Assembly: GCF_023898315.1 (NCBI RefSeq)
Contig: NC_064622.1
Span: forward strand, 77,820,387 to 77,884,386
Length of the DNA: 64,000 nucleotides
Source of the DNA: Schistocerca nitens
Taxonomy: Eukaryota; Arthropoda; Insecta; Orthoptera; Acrididae
Direction of reading: 5' to 3'
Shown here: piece after piece, positions 1 through 10,622 of the stretch
Layout of the letters: each line of letters begins with the position of its first letter
Position numbering within the stretch: the stretch's first letter is position 1
Position numbers and translations under genes: made by a program
Notes under the pieces: model-generated
What the model was told of the DNA's origin: nothing
Database searches by the model: none
The model's input: only the letters and a program-made list of their open reading frames with translations

Positions 1-1339
1 GCGCGCACTTGTGTCTCTTACCCGACAAACATCTTTGAGGTTTTATTCTAGTCCATCCTACCTCGTTGTTCCCAAGCTCGCTGCTGACGATGTCTGTTTG
101 CTATTAAATGCGTTGAACGCACAGTTGTCCACGGTGTGTTGCGAACGAAATAGTGCGAGTGATTGACAGGGTATCAGAGGCAAGCATCTGTTATCTGTAT
201 CGGTACACGTGCTGACTAAAAGGCCACCCCATCTACACTAATTAAGAATAGGCAGATGTGGCGTATGTTTACAGCTTCTGCAATGGTATGCTGCTGCTGC
301 TGTCAAGGAATACCACTGACTGATCGCTGAGTGTTTATACGACATTTCAGCACAATGCGTGAATCAGGTATTGTTCTAAGTTCCCATTTTTCTTCTGAAC
401 CTCTAGTTCAGCAACTTGTGCACTAACAGCAGCCTATTGTTGATATGGTCCAGCGCAGTCGTACTACCAGGGACTTTGTGCACGTATCAATATCCCCTAA
501 CAAGTGTCTTTCGAATGTTACGTACGTGCTAAAAATTTGTACCGATTTCTCATACAGCGTGTCCACAACCTTCACCTTGGCGAAAGTGCCAGACGACCTG
601 AATTTTGTCACGGACAAAGGATAATCGTCCTTTGCTTCCACTAATACTATACACTCATGAAGCCACGATCACACAGAACACAATCAGCAACACAAGTAAC
701 AATCATCGATGGACGCAGGAAAATCCACACTCTACGTAGTTCGCTTTTCGATCAGATTTTGGTGCAGCATGCTCTGTCACATCCTGATAGGTGTCATTTC
801 AGAAGAGCGTATGATGAGACAGAATTAGTTGCATTTTTTGTAAAATTCGTTTGTTGAATGCCGTGAGTAATATCCAGCGTAATGGAGCCCCTCCGCATTT
901 CATTAGAGTGTGACGGAACACCTCGACCGCGCTTACCCTATAGCTACTTTGGTCGTTTTAGTACAATTAACTGGCCATTAGGAACGTGAGAGCTTACGGC
1001 AAAAGAGTTTTGTTTCTGGAATTTGATGACTGTGAGGCGCGCAAACGAAAGATGAATACGCGAGCTGAACTGCTGAGCATTCCTGCTGGGACATCTCGTA
1101 TGCAGAAAGTGGAATAGCTAATTTTTCAATTAAAAATCAGTAAAACAAACATTTAAAGGCATTCTCAAAAATTAATTAAATTTAAGAAGCCCTATTCTCA
1201 CTGGACGACATGAAATAATCAAGCGTTTGAAAGAGGAATCACCAATTTTTCAAATTAATCATCTATGTATCGTTCTACCACAAATAAATTTTAAAAGTCA
1301 CTGAAAGACGTGACATAATCTGATCAGAAGCATACAGAC
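1..1339. other. No gene recognised
   Basis: Reading frames here are short and resemble no family I know. There is a short CTG run near 290-302. I see no terminal repeats or target duplications. It is probably old repeat or unique intergenic DNA. Confidence 0.4.
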
Positions 1340-1620
1340 ACCTGTTACTGGACGTTAATATGGACTTTATCCGCCCCTCGCCTTTATAACGGCTTGAGTT
1401 CTGCTGGGGACAGTTTCAGTGAAGTGTCGGAAGGTCAGTGGAAAGAGGGCAGATACTCTTCCCGAAGAGACGAAACCGGAGGAGGTAGTGATGCTGGACG
1501 CTGGTTTCTGGTCAGGACTCTGGGCACACCAGTCGACTGCAGGACTAACATTGTCGACAAACCACCGCCTCACAACACAGATGCTTCCTCATTACAGGGT
1601 GCACTGTCGTGCAGGTATAT
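1340..1620 (-). pseudogene. Tc1-like transposase C-terminal relic
   Basis: Read on the minus strand, the segment ends in a peptide of the form ETVPSRTQAVIKARGG. It resembles the C-terminus of insect Tc1-like transposases, where a PRR-QAVIKA-GG tail follows the last catalytic acidic residue. No DDE catalytic motif is readable upstream and no terminal inverted repeat is visible, so this would be a small isolated remnant. The assignment rests on this one short motif and could be wrong. Confidence 0.35.
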
Positions 1621-1963
1621 TTATGCTCCTCTACTGTACGCGGTACACAGTGCTGTAAAATCTGTTCACATCCTTATACACACAGCGCTTTGTTTCGTTC
1701 GGTAAGGAGGCGACGCACTGACTGCGAGAAACACCGCCATGCCCTAACATCGCTTGCCCTGTACTTCAGTGTCGGCACCGAGACGCCCGCTAAACGCGCT
1801 GGGCAGAACAGGTAATTAGGATTGTGGCAAGGGCCAAATTAGGTTGGGGCCAGTTTCACCTTCTAATTGTAATTTATTGTAATTTAATCACACATTTACA
1901 ACGAAAGTGGCACATAGCCGAACCTTTACCGAATTCGACTCTTTCGCGGCCGAAGGCCTCCAA

Positions 1964-2500
1964 ACAAGAAATCTTAAAAAATCAACAAGGTAAAAATCCA
2001 ATTAAAATAGCAATAAAATAATTAAAAAAACATCTATCACCCGCTAGGTGGAAAGCCTCAAAGCAAAATAGATAGGACAAACATATGCAAGGTGCAATAC
2101 CAATGACTGAAGGCCACAACAAAGTTTCAAAATTTTAGAATATATTACCATAGACTTTAAAAGGCAGAAGGCCACAATGTTCAGAAACAAGAAATCTTAA
2201 AAATTAACAAGATAAAAAATGCATTTAAAAAGCAAATAAAATAAATTAAATCACAGCTAAGTGCAAAGCCTCAAGGCAAAGTAGATAGAACAAACATATG
2301 CAAAGTGCAATACCAATGGCTGCAGGCCACAATTAAGTTTCAAAATTTTAAAATATAATACAATAATCTTTTAAAGGCATAAGGCCGCAATGTTTAAGCT
2401 TGAAAGATAATTTTAAGAATAAAGTAGCAAGACTTGAAGCCCACAATTAATTTTTCAAATTTTTTAAGAAAAAAATGAAAAAAATAACCATAAGCCTTAA
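1964..2500. repeat. ~220 bp tandem repeat, about 2.3 copies
   Basis: The phrase ACAAGAAATCTTAAAA occurs at 1964 and again at 2186, and each is followed by the same succession: an A-rich stretch, AGCCTCAA, AGATAGRACAAACATATGCAA, GTGCAATACCAATG and GGCCACAA. That gives a period of about 222 bp. A third, diverged partial copy runs from about 2390. The block is strongly AT-rich. It may be an array inside a larger retroelement, but I cannot define that element. Confidence 0.7.
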
Positions 2501-2746
2501 ATTTTAAGTAGCTGAAAACAGATAATTAAACACCGGTGGGAGAGACAATAAAGACAACGGCACTCAGAAGCCACCAGGGAGGTCGGTCTGCCCTCATTCA
2601 CTTAGGCGAGACAGGAAGTGAGCCCAACTACACTTGATGCGTCGGAATTAGGACAACCACGGACCGACCGACACAACGACTTGCTTCCCATCAATCAGTA
2701 CATGAGAACTCAATCGTAAAGGTTACAAACGTGGTAATCCACAGTG

Positions 2747-2751
2747 GAATA
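2747..2751. repeat. Target site duplication GAATA, left copy
   Basis: The five bases directly left of the LTR element read GAATA and recur directly right of it at 6029-6033. This is the short duplication expected of a retroviral-type integrase and fixes the element ends at 2752 and 6028. Confidence 0.92.
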
Positions 2752-3228
2752 TGTTGTGTCTAGACCATACAGCCTAGACACAATGCTGTAGCCGATAGGG
2801 CACGCAAGGCTAACGCAGACGGGCGTGAAGTCTGGAACATGAGAACTTATAAATGAATAAGAAGAAAAGTACGTAGATGCTTGTTACTTAACTTTTAATT
2901 AGTCCTTGGAATACATCTCTCTTGAATATTAGTAAGCTATAGGCACTGATACAAATGGCGCCTTGCTAGTTGGTCGCCATTTAACTTAGCAGAGGGCTAT
3001 TCTACTGTCTATCTCTCGGCAATTGAGAGCAAGGCTTAGCACGTCCAATCGCTAGCTATGTTGTCCGTACAACTGGGACGAGGTCTCCTCAGTCTCTCGA
3101 GACCTGCCATGTGGTGGCGCTAGGTTTGCGATCACACAGTGGCGACACGCGGGTCCGACATGTACTACAGGACCGCGGCCGATTTAAGTTACCACCTAGT
3201 AAGTGTTGTGTCTAGCGGTGACACCACA
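2752..3228 (-). repeat. 3' LTR of the Gypsy element
   Basis: This is a 477 bp TG...CA repeat. In element orientation it is the downstream LTR, directly preceded by the polypurine tract. The pol frame runs into it and stops at 3196-3198. A diverged relative of this LTR stands alone at 24524-25054. Confidence 0.92.
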
Positions 3229-5511
3229 TTCCTCCCCCGCAAATCGGCGAACGGTCGTGAGATAAGGCTTCCGCCCGCCGTGGGGAGGACCGCATGTTGA
3301 CGTATGCGATGAGGTGGGGAGCCTAACAACAGGCGAGGCTGTGCCACCCGCACCCGGCCATTCGGTCCGAGTGGAGCTAGGAAACGCCTGAAAACCTAGT
3401 CCAGGGTGCACGTCAACATGCGGTGTATGCGCCCGTAATGAGACAGGAGGGGCCGAAGGGTCAACCTCCATTGCGTCGGGGAATCCGACGCGCGATGACG
3501 ACATCTGGTCCGGAGCTGGCAAGAGGTCCATGGCGGAAGACGGCTGGGCACAGGAAGCGAGCGGCGGCGCGCGACCCAGGGAGGCGCGTGGCGGTTGCAG
3601 CGACGCGTCCACTGCGAGCGGCGCCGGCGGCGGCTGCTGCGGCGGCGGCGGCGCGTCGCCATGAGGCAAAATGGAAGGCAGCGTCGGTAACACCTGGGGA
3701 TGAGGCGAGCCAGTAGATGGGTCCCCAGGGCGCTGACCTGACGGCACCGTCGCTGAAAGCAGACGGGGAGCGGCAGAACCCAGGCGACGACAGAGGCGCA
3801 GCTGATTGAGATGCCGACGCACCTCACCAGAGGCCCCCAAAATCAAATACATCGCGCGGCCGAGGCAGCGAAGAATGCGCCCTGCGAGCCAACGCCGTGA
3901 ACCGCGATAGGTGCGATAATAGACAACGTCGCCAGGAGCAAAAGCAGGAGTCTGCCGCTGCACAGGAACCTGATGTGGCGGATGCAACAAAGACATCAAG
4001 GTGCGATGAGAACGACCATGGAGCAATTCAGCCGGCGAGCGACCATCGCGGGGCTGAGAGCGATACGAAGACAAAAAGAGCAACAAAGCGTCCTCCCGAG
4101 AATGCGATTCTTTCAGTTTCAACATCTGTGACTTGAAAGTTCGGACCAATCGTTCAGCGGCACCGTTTGACTGAGGCGAAAACGGCGCGGATGTCAGATG
4201 TTGAATACCATTGGCCTTGCAAAAAGACTGAAATTCGGCGGACATGAATTGTGGGCCATTGTCGGAAACAATAGTCTGCGGAAGACCTTCAATGCAAAAG
4301 ATAGCAGACAAGGCTTGGATTGTGGCAGAAGACGTCGTGGAAGACATCCGGACAACAAAAGGAAAATTACTGAAAGCATCGACCACAACCAACCATCGAG
4401 CATTCCAGAATGGACCAGCAAAATCGATGTGCAAGCGTTGCCAAGGGGAAGTGGCTTTCGGCCATGCAAAGAATTTCCGCGGCGGTGCGGATTGTTGTTC
4501 GGCACACGCCACGCAAGAAGAGCACATATTCGTAATCGCCGCATCGATTCCGAACCAAGTACAGTGCTGACGAGCAAGTTGTTTCGTACGCACTATACCC
4601 CAATGTCCTTGGTGAAGAAGCTTTAAGACAGAGGACTGTAACGAACGTGGGACCACGACGCTGGACCGATCATTATCGGAACGCAACAACAAAACACCAC
4701 GTCGGACAAAAAGTCTCTCCTTGTGAGCAAAAAAACGACGAACCAAAGGATCCTCGATCCGTGACTTGGACAAGGGCCATTGCGTAGCAACAAAACGCAA
4801 AACAGTAGCAAGAACAGGGTCAGCAGCTGTGGCTGTAGCTACACGACGAAAATCAATCGGAAACGATTCGACCACGTCATCGGTTTCCGAATCAATGAAC
4901 ATGCAAGCAAGTTCGGAAGAATCGAATGCTTTATCCTCAGCAACAGGCAAACGGGACAACGCATCAGCGTTTCCGTGCTTAGCAGTGGACCGATACAAGA
5001 TATCGTAGCGGTACTGCGAGAGAAAAAGTGACCAGCGAATGAATTTCTGCGCTGTACGTGGAGGTACAGGCTTGGTCGGATGAAAAAGCGATGTCAACGG
5101 TTTGTGGTCCGTGATGATTGTAAAGTGACGACCATACAAGAAATCGTGAAACTTTGTAACACCAAACAAGAGAGCTAAAGCTTCTTTCTCTATCTGTGAA
5201 TAATTTCTTTGCGCAGAGGAGAGCAATTTTGACGCAAAGGCAATAGGGCGATCATGCGAGCCATCTTTGTGCGCAAGCACAGCACCGATCCCGAAATCCG
5301 ATGCATCTACCATCAACAAAAGGGGTTTTCGGGGATCGAATGGCGTAAGGCAAGTATTTGAAAGTAACGCCGATTTCAACTGGCGAAAGGCGCGTTCGCA
5401 TTCCGTCGTCCAGACGAACGGAACACCTTTACGGCGTAAGCGATGAAGCGGAGCTGAAATGGAAGAAGCATTGCGCACAAACTTTGCATAATAATTAATT
5501 TTACCCAGCAC
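3196..5511 (-). CDS. pol: Truncated Gypsy pol: RT tail, RNase H, integrase
   Basis: The 771-residue frame starts in the RT C-terminus (conserved LGKINYYAKF). RNase H follows, with candidate acidic residues D69 (MVDAS), E108/E110, D135 (ITDHKPL) and D183 (GNADALSR). Next is an integrase zinc-binding HHCC module (H300, H303, C330, C333), then the integrase core with D363 (HIDFAG), D417 (SDNGPQF) and E453 (NGAAERL), the canonical D-35-E spacing. An SH3-like C-terminal domain and a long Pro/Ser-rich tail follow. The frame is open upstream to the LTR without an ATG; 5511 is a GTG. Protease and the RT YxDD region are absent, so this is a pol remnant, not a complete protein. All integrase catalytic residues are kept. 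The stop lies inside the 3' LTR, and the tail overlaps the polypurine tract. Confidence 0.93.
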   Translation of the reverse strand: MLGKINYYAKFVRNASSISAPLHRLRRKGVPFVWTTECERAFRQLKSALLSNTCLTPFDPRKPLLLMVDASDFGIGAVLAHKDGSHDRPIAFASKLLSSAQRNYSQIEKEALALLFGVTKFHDFLYGRHFTIITDHKPLTSLFHPTKPVPPRTAQKFIRWSLFLSQYRYDILYRSTAKHGNADALSRLPVAEDKAFDSSELACMFIDSETDDVVESFPIDFRRVATATAADPVLATVLRFVATQWPLSKSRIEDPLVRRFFAHKERLFVRRGVLLLRSDNDRSSVVVPRSLQSSVLKLLHQGHWGIVRTKQLARQHCTWFGIDAAITNMCSSCVACAEQQSAPPRKFFAWPKATSPWQRLHIDFAGPFWNARWLVVVDAFSNFPFVVRMSSTTSSATIQALSAIFCIEGLPQTIVSDNGPQFMSAEFQSFCKANGIQHLTSAPFSPQSNGAAERLVRTFKSQMLKLKESHSREDALLLFLSSYRSQPRDGRSPAELLHGRSHRTLMSLLHPPHQVPVQRQTPAFAPGDVVYYRTYRGSRRWLAGRILRCLGRAMYLILGASGEVRRHLNQLRLCRRLGSAAPRLLSATVPSGQRPGDPSTGSPHPQVLPTLPSILPHGDAPPPPQQPPPAPLAVDASLQPPRASLGRAPPLASCAQPSSAMDLLPAPDQMSSSRVGFPDAMEVDPSAPPVSLRAHTPHVDVHPGLGFQAFPSSTRTEWPGAGGTASPVVRLPTSSHTSTCGPPHGGRKPYLTTVRRFAGEECGVTARHNTY
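3229..3240 (-). other. Polypurine tract
   Basis: On the minus strand GCGGGGGAGGAA lies directly before the 3' LTR. A purine run at this position primes plus-strand DNA synthesis in LTR retrotransposons. It is also translated as part of the pol tail. Confidence 0.82.
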
Positions 5512-5529
5512 ACTCTGCAGTTGTTTAAC

Positions 5530-5547
5530 ATCCCATCCTCGTCGCCA
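5530..5547 (-). other. Candidate primer binding site
   Basis: Four bases inside the 5' LTR the minus strand reads TGGCGACGAGGATGGGAT. Starting with TGG, the complement of a tRNA CCA end, and lying just inside the LTR is typical of a primer binding site. I cannot name the tRNA. Pol coding sequence begins almost at once after it, which marks the deletion junction. Confidence 0.6.
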
Positions 5548-5551
5548 ATAA

Positions 5552-6028
5552 TGTTGTGTCTAGACCATACAGCCTAGACACAATGCTGTAGCCGATAGGG
5601 CACGCAAGGCTAACGCAGACGGGCGTGAAGTCTGGAACATGAGAACTTATAAATGAATAAGAAGAAAAGTACGTAGATGCTTGTTACTTAACTTTTAATT
5701 AGTCCTTGGAATACATCTCTCTTGAATATTAGTAAGCTATAGGCACTGATACAAATGGCGCCTTGCTAGTTGGTCGCCATTTAACTTAGCAGAGGGCTAT
5801 TCTACTGTCTATCTCTCGGCAATTGAGAGCAAGGCTTAGCACGTCCAATCGCTAGCTATGTTGTCCGTACAACTGGGACGAGGTCTCCTCAGTCTCTCGA
5901 GACCTGCCATGTGGTGGCGCTAGGTTTGCGATCACACAGTGGCGACACGCGGGTCCGACATGTACTACAGGACCGCGGCCGATTTAAGTTACCACCTAGT
6001 AAGTGTGGTGTCTAGCGGTGACACCACA
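5552..6028 (-). repeat. 5' LTR of the Gypsy element
   Basis: This is the 477 bp partner of 2752-3228 and differs visibly only at 6006. It should hold the promoter of the element. On the right it is followed by the GAATA duplication at 6029-6033. Confidence 0.92.
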
Positions 6029-6089
6029 GAATATGTGTTAGCTGTCAAATTACACACCATGTTGGACATCGACAACAAGTGAGGAAAGG

Positions 6090-6335
6090 ACGCTGCCTGA
6101 AATTACGTTAGTGGTCAGGGCAGGTAACCGGAACACTAACGGCCACTAGGCAGAAAATTCCGCTGGTACACTTGAATTTGAAACACGGTAATATAGTTAA
6201 CTTCACCCAAAAGAACACTGCCTGAATTTACGTCAGTGCCCATGGCTGGTAACCAGAACACTAACGGCCACAAGGCAAAAAATTCCACTGGTGCATCCGA
6301 ATTGTAGTCAACCAAAATAGTTAATTGCACCGCAT
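6090..6335. repeat. Tandem duplication, period ~125 bp
   Basis: A unit beginning CTGCCTGAAATTACG near 6093 recurs as CTGCCTGAATTTACG near 6218, and both are followed by GGTAACC-GAACACTAACGGCCA and AAAATTCC-CTGGT. It lies beside the Gypsy insertion and may belong to the DNA that element entered. Confidence 0.65.
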
Positions 6336-6633
6336 GGCGGCTAAATTTCAGCAGTAGCAACACTCTGTGTTGCTCACAGGAAAAACTCCGCAACAGCAGA
6401 CCACTGAAACGAACCAATACAACATGAATGTACGTGGCTTGGGTAGTAGAAACCGCTGCTCAACTTTGACATCCTGGGTCGGTGTACCACAAAGCTCGTA
6501 GCGATGGGACAGCTCCGCCCACGCTCCGTCGCTGCGCAGGGACTGCCAGCGGACCCAGCCGACTGCACCGCGCGTCCGCAGCCTCGTCCGCAACAACCGA
6601 CCGACTGCCTGCAGACCCCCTAGCCGGAAACTA

Positions 6634-8025
6634 CACTACTGGCCATTAAAATTGCTACACCAAGAAGAAATGCAGATGATAAACTGGTATTCATTGGACA
6701 AACATATTATACTAGAATTGACATGTCATTACATTTTCACGCAATTTTGGTGCATAGATCCTGGGAAATCAGTACACAGAACAACCACCTCTGGCCGTAA
6801 TAACGGCCTTGATACGCCTGGGCATTGAGTTAAACAGGGCTTGGATGGCGTGTACAGGTTCAGCTGCCCATGCAGCTTCAACACGATACCACAGTTCATC
6901 AAGAGTAGTGACTGGCGTATTGTGACGAGCCAGTTGGTCGGCCACCATTGACCAGACGTTTTCAAATTGTGAGAATCTGGAGAATGTGCTGGGCAGGGCA
7001 GCAGTCGAACGTTTTCTGTATCCAGAAAGGCCTGTACAGGACCTTCAACATGCGGTCGTGCATTATCCTGCTGAAATGTAGGGTTTCGCAGGAATCGAAT
7101 GAAGTGTTGAGCCACGGGTCGTAACACATCTGAAATGTAACGTCCGCTGTTCAAGTGCCGTCAATGCGAACAAGACGTGACCGAGACGTGTAACCAATGG
7201 CACCCCATACCATCACGCCGGGTGATACGCCAGTATGGCGATGACGAATACACGCTTCCAATGTGCGTTCACTGCGATGTCGCCAAACGCCGATGCGACC
7301 ATCATGATGCTGTAAACAGAACCTGGTTTCATCCGAAAAAATGACGTTTCGCCATTCGTGCACTCAGTACACCATCGCAGGCGCTCCTGTCTGTGACGCA
7401 GCGTCAGGGGTAACCGCAGCCATGGTCTCCGAACTGATAGTCCACGCTGCTGCAAACGTCGTCGAACTGTTCGTGCAGATGGTTGTTGTCTTGCAAACAT
7501 CCGCATCTGTTGAATCAGGGATCGAGACGTGGCTGCACGATCCGTTACAGCCATGCGGATAAAATGCCTGTCATCTCGACTGCTAGTGATACGAGGCCGT
7601 TGGGATCCAGCACGGCGTTCCATATTACCCTGCTGAACTCACCGATTCCATTTTCTGCTAACATTCATTGGATCTCGACCAACGCGAGCAGCAATATCGC
7701 GATACGATAAACCGCAATCGCGATAGGCTACAAACCGACCTTTATCAAAGTCGGAAACGTGATGGTACGCATTTCTCCTCCTTACACGAGGCATCACAAC
7801 AACGTTTCACCAGGCAACGCCTGTCGACTGCTGTTTGTGTATGAGAAATCGGTTGGAAACTTTTCTCATGTCAGCACGTTGTAAGTATCGCCACCGGCGC
7901 CAACCTTGTGTGAACGCTCTGAAAAGCTAATCATTTGTATATCACAGCATCTTCTTCCTGTCGGTTACATTTCGCGTCTGTAGCACGTCATCTTCGTGGT
8001 GTAGCAATTTTAATGGCCAGTAGTG
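6634..8025 (-). mobile_element. Tc1-like transposon with TA duplication
   Basis: The 1,392 bp element has inverted ends: CACTACTGGCCATTAAAATT on the left and its complement on the right at 8006-8025, with the match running on through GCTACACCA. TA dinucleotides flank it at 6632-6633 and 8026-8027, as expected for IS630-Tc1-mariner transposons. It encodes a transposase on the minus strand that is broken by frameshifts. A second copy of the same family lies at 21454-22976 in the same orientation. Confidence 0.92.
6729..7623 (-). pseudogene. Tc1-like transposase, frameshifted
   Basis: The coding region falls into three minus-strand pieces. 7213-7623 carries the N-terminal helix-turn-helix region and reaches the first catalytic region. 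7151-7363 restarts in another frame with FSDETRFCL, the first DDE aspartate, then GVMVWGAIGY. 6729-7154 carries QQDNARPH, the second aspartate. The expected third motif (SPDLSPIE-like) is degenerate, reading SPDSHNLKTSGQ. At least two frame changes and the damaged third motif make it inactive. A cut-and-paste transposase of this group would bind the terminal inverted repeats and insert at TA. Confidence 0.85.
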
Positions 8026-8027
8026 TA

Positions 8028-8856
8028 TATGCACAAAACCAAAGATGGTACTCGGCTCAAATATCGATACACATCAGTGCTGCCACACGTAGAAGGAAGA
8101 ACAACCACGATGTAACCGCAACAAGGGCGGGAAACCATACACAGATAGAGAGCGGAGTTCACGAAATCGCATAGTTGGGAGGGAGCAGGGCTCAGGCACC
8201 ACATGTGAAGACAGGTAATGTCCTCCAGCCATTCGTCAAACAGAACCGTTTCGTCGGATTTCCACATGATATGACGTGGATCATCACTCTTCTCCGGTCA
8301 TCCACTGTCCAGAAGCCTCACTGCTTACACTACTTCAAGCGTCGCCTAGTACTGACTACAGAAGTGTATGGTTTATGCGCCACTGCTAGACCATCGTAAC
8401 TCATTCTTTTTAACTCTACGCACAATCACTGTGCAAGCTGAACTGCTTGTAGCACTTTCCAACCCACGAGTTATTCCTACCGCTGAGTCCACGCGATCTT
8501 TATGACAATTTTCCGCAATGATCGACGGTTCCCCTCAGTCAGTACTTGAGGCCTGCCATGTCTCAGATTAGCCGCGGTTGTTCGCGTTTCGACTTCACAG
8601 TCACGTCACCAACAGTCTACGTGTGCAGCTGTAGAGGTGCTGAAATGTCCCTGATGGCTGTGCAACTCAGCTGACTGCGAATGACTGGTCCACGTTCGAA
8701 GTCACTCAGCTCTCTCGACTCACACACTCTGCTGTCGCTGCTTCTCTACTGTCATCACAGTACTCTTCCTGTTATGCTGACGGACCCACCTCTCGTGTCA
8801 CCTGGTGGTGAATTCCGCATTACAAATGGGTGTCCGGATATCTCTGATCATTAGTG
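8028..8856 (-). pseudogene. Older Tc1-like element relic
   Basis: The right end, near 8825-8856, reads GGTGTCCGGATATC then TGATCATTAGTGTG. This is a diverged form of the Tc1 terminus also seen at 19609 and 20797 (GTGTCCGGA...TTTTGATCA). On the minus strand the interior gives a degenerate KSDETVLFDEW peptide resembling the first catalytic block. No left end is visible; the intact element at 6634-8025 abuts this relic and may have replaced or split it. Confidence 0.5.
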
Positions 8857-8859
8857 TGT

Positions 8860-10085
8860 GTAAAACACAAAGCAGTAAAAGGACACACTGACAATGGCAG
8901 AAGCATGTTAAAACTTGTCGGAAAAAATAGAGCAAAATTGCATAATACTCGTAATTAAAGACCTTGTGCAGTATATAACAAAAATATTGATTTTATTGCA
9001 GCACTACCGTGTCGAACTGGAACATCGTCGTTTCCTCCTTGTCATCGGTTATTAACTTACAACAGAAGATCACATCAGACAGAACAAGCGACAGTGAAAC
9101 GTTTGCAGGAATCAAGAAAAGAGAGTTGAAACAGTAATATTCGTATGAAAATGCTTTAAACACACGTCATTCACGCTGCCAGTGGAGGAGGACACACTGT
9201 GAATACAGGCAACCAACTTTACACTTTATACACCACTACATTATATCATGTGATTTAGATTGATATGCACATTCAGCGTACAAATAACGTGACAAAGACT
9301 GTTGTCCTTTTCGAATTTTGGAGAGAAAGCTTTGTTGCTGTCCAAAAACTTAAAAATATCAGGTCTTTACTTCATTATTGTGGTTCACAATTTTTCGCAA
9401 ATGGGTTAAGTATTCCATGATTCGTTAGGCTTGCTAATACCCTCGTTCTGTGATCGTGAGACGAGATGTCCTCTGACAGAGGGCAAAGGTCACGGAAGGC
9501 CCTATGCGTACGCGGAACATGAGTGGTTAAGTAGTAGCTGCAAATATTAGCCGTCTCATGTTAGCGTGGTAAGTGGGCCAATTTGAGTGGTTCAGGCTGT
9601 AGCGTCGGCGCCAGGCGACAAGCGTACAAGCTGCTGCGACTTATCCTGGTGTCGGAATGGTAAATGTTGCCGTTCGATGGATGTCGTATAGCGAGCAGCA
9701 ACCGTAGGAGCCGACAGAGTTACCTCCCCCCCACCCCCCTTGTACACTACTGGTAGCATTTCCCAGTGATCGGCTAGAGACAAGGCCGAGTGAACGCGCT
9801 CCCCTTACAAGCATTGCAGGGAATGCTAACAGGCAACGTAATTCGCACAGAGCGTGCGGCGCACCTTAACAACCTAGAATCAATGTAGGAGGTGCAGAAG
9901 ACCAACAGAAGCGTAGCACGTCTCATCTCTAATCTCAACTAACGCCAGTGGCATACCTGTAAGAAAAGTCCTGTAAAACAAAAAGTTTAAAGTGCTGCCG
10001 AACCACAATCATACAGTATTTTTTAAAAGGACGCACTGACATTTGACTGTATATTAACGTATTTTACTCCTGTACAATGTACACA
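8860..10085. other. No gene recognised
   Basis: Only short frames occur, plus a C-rich run near 9727-9738. I see no terminal repeats, duplications or domain motifs. Confidence 0.4.
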
Positions 10086-10245
10086 TCGGCTTTCATGCCA
10101 TTATCCAGTACATTGTTCTTACGCTATTAACATCATTTCGCTGCGTACTGTTCACGATGACAAATACACGTTTCAACACACGGTACGCAGGGAAATGATG
10201 TTAATAGCGCAAGAACAATGTACTGGATAATGGCGTGAAAGCCGA
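10086..10245. repeat. Fold-back hairpin element
   Basis: Two near-perfect inverted arms of about 64 bp (10086-10149 and 10182-10245) flank a loop of about 32 bases. Each arm has blocks such as GGCTTTCATGCCATTATCC matched by GGATAATGGCGTGAAAGCC. The arm-loop-arm shape fits a fold-back or MITE-type non-autonomous element. No coding capacity. Confidence 0.82.
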
Positions 10246-10298
10246 AATCTAGACTGTACAAAGAAAAAATTCAGTAATATATAGTCAAATGGCAGTGT

Positions 10299-10302
<4 letters not shown>

Positions 10303-10336
<34 letters not shown>
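10303..10336. repeat. Poly-A tract (34 A)
   Basis: An uninterrupted run of 34 adenines. It could be the tail of a retroposed sequence, but I could not recognise a body before it. Confidence 0.9.
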
Positions 10337-10338
<2 letters not shown>

Positions 10339-10588
10339 ATCCTGTGAAATAGACAAACAACGTACCCATACTCCGAACCAGGAGAAGGAGGCAGGTGGGA
10401 TATCAGCAACGAGTGTTACTTTCGGTTTGATGACGAAATAGTTTGAGATTGTTCCAGAAATAACTCTCAGTATACTTGTGTCAGTAAATATTCATCGGAT
10501 TTCTTTTTAATTTTTTTTTTTTTAAGTAACATGGAATTGTTACGTCTCTCTGTTTTGCGGGGCAGGCTGTGCGTTCGAGGTACACAGA

Positions 10589-10589
<1 letters not shown>

Positions 10590-10621
<32 letters not shown>

Positions 10622-10622
10622 G
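10590..10622. repeat. (GTT)n microsatellite
   Basis: An uninterrupted trinucleotide array of about 11 units. The long Leu or Asn runs it gives in translation are not evidence of a gene. Confidence 0.92.

Larger units (their letters stand above)
2752..6028 (-). mobile_element. Gypsy/Ty3 LTR retrotransposon, internally deleted
   Basis: The element is 3,277 bp: two 477 bp LTRs (2752-3228 and 5552-6028) and a 2,323 bp interior, transcribed on the minus strand. The LTRs begin TG and end CA, and by eye they differ at one base (T at 3206, G at 6006). A perfect GAATA duplication flanks the element. The interior keeps a candidate primer binding site and a polypurine tract, but only the 3' part of pol. 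Gag, protease and the RT catalytic core are missing. Near-identical LTRs point to a recent insertion. The deletion may predate integration, for example by template switching during reverse transcription, but post-insertion loss cannot be excluded. It would need proteins from an intact relative to move. Confidence 0.93.
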
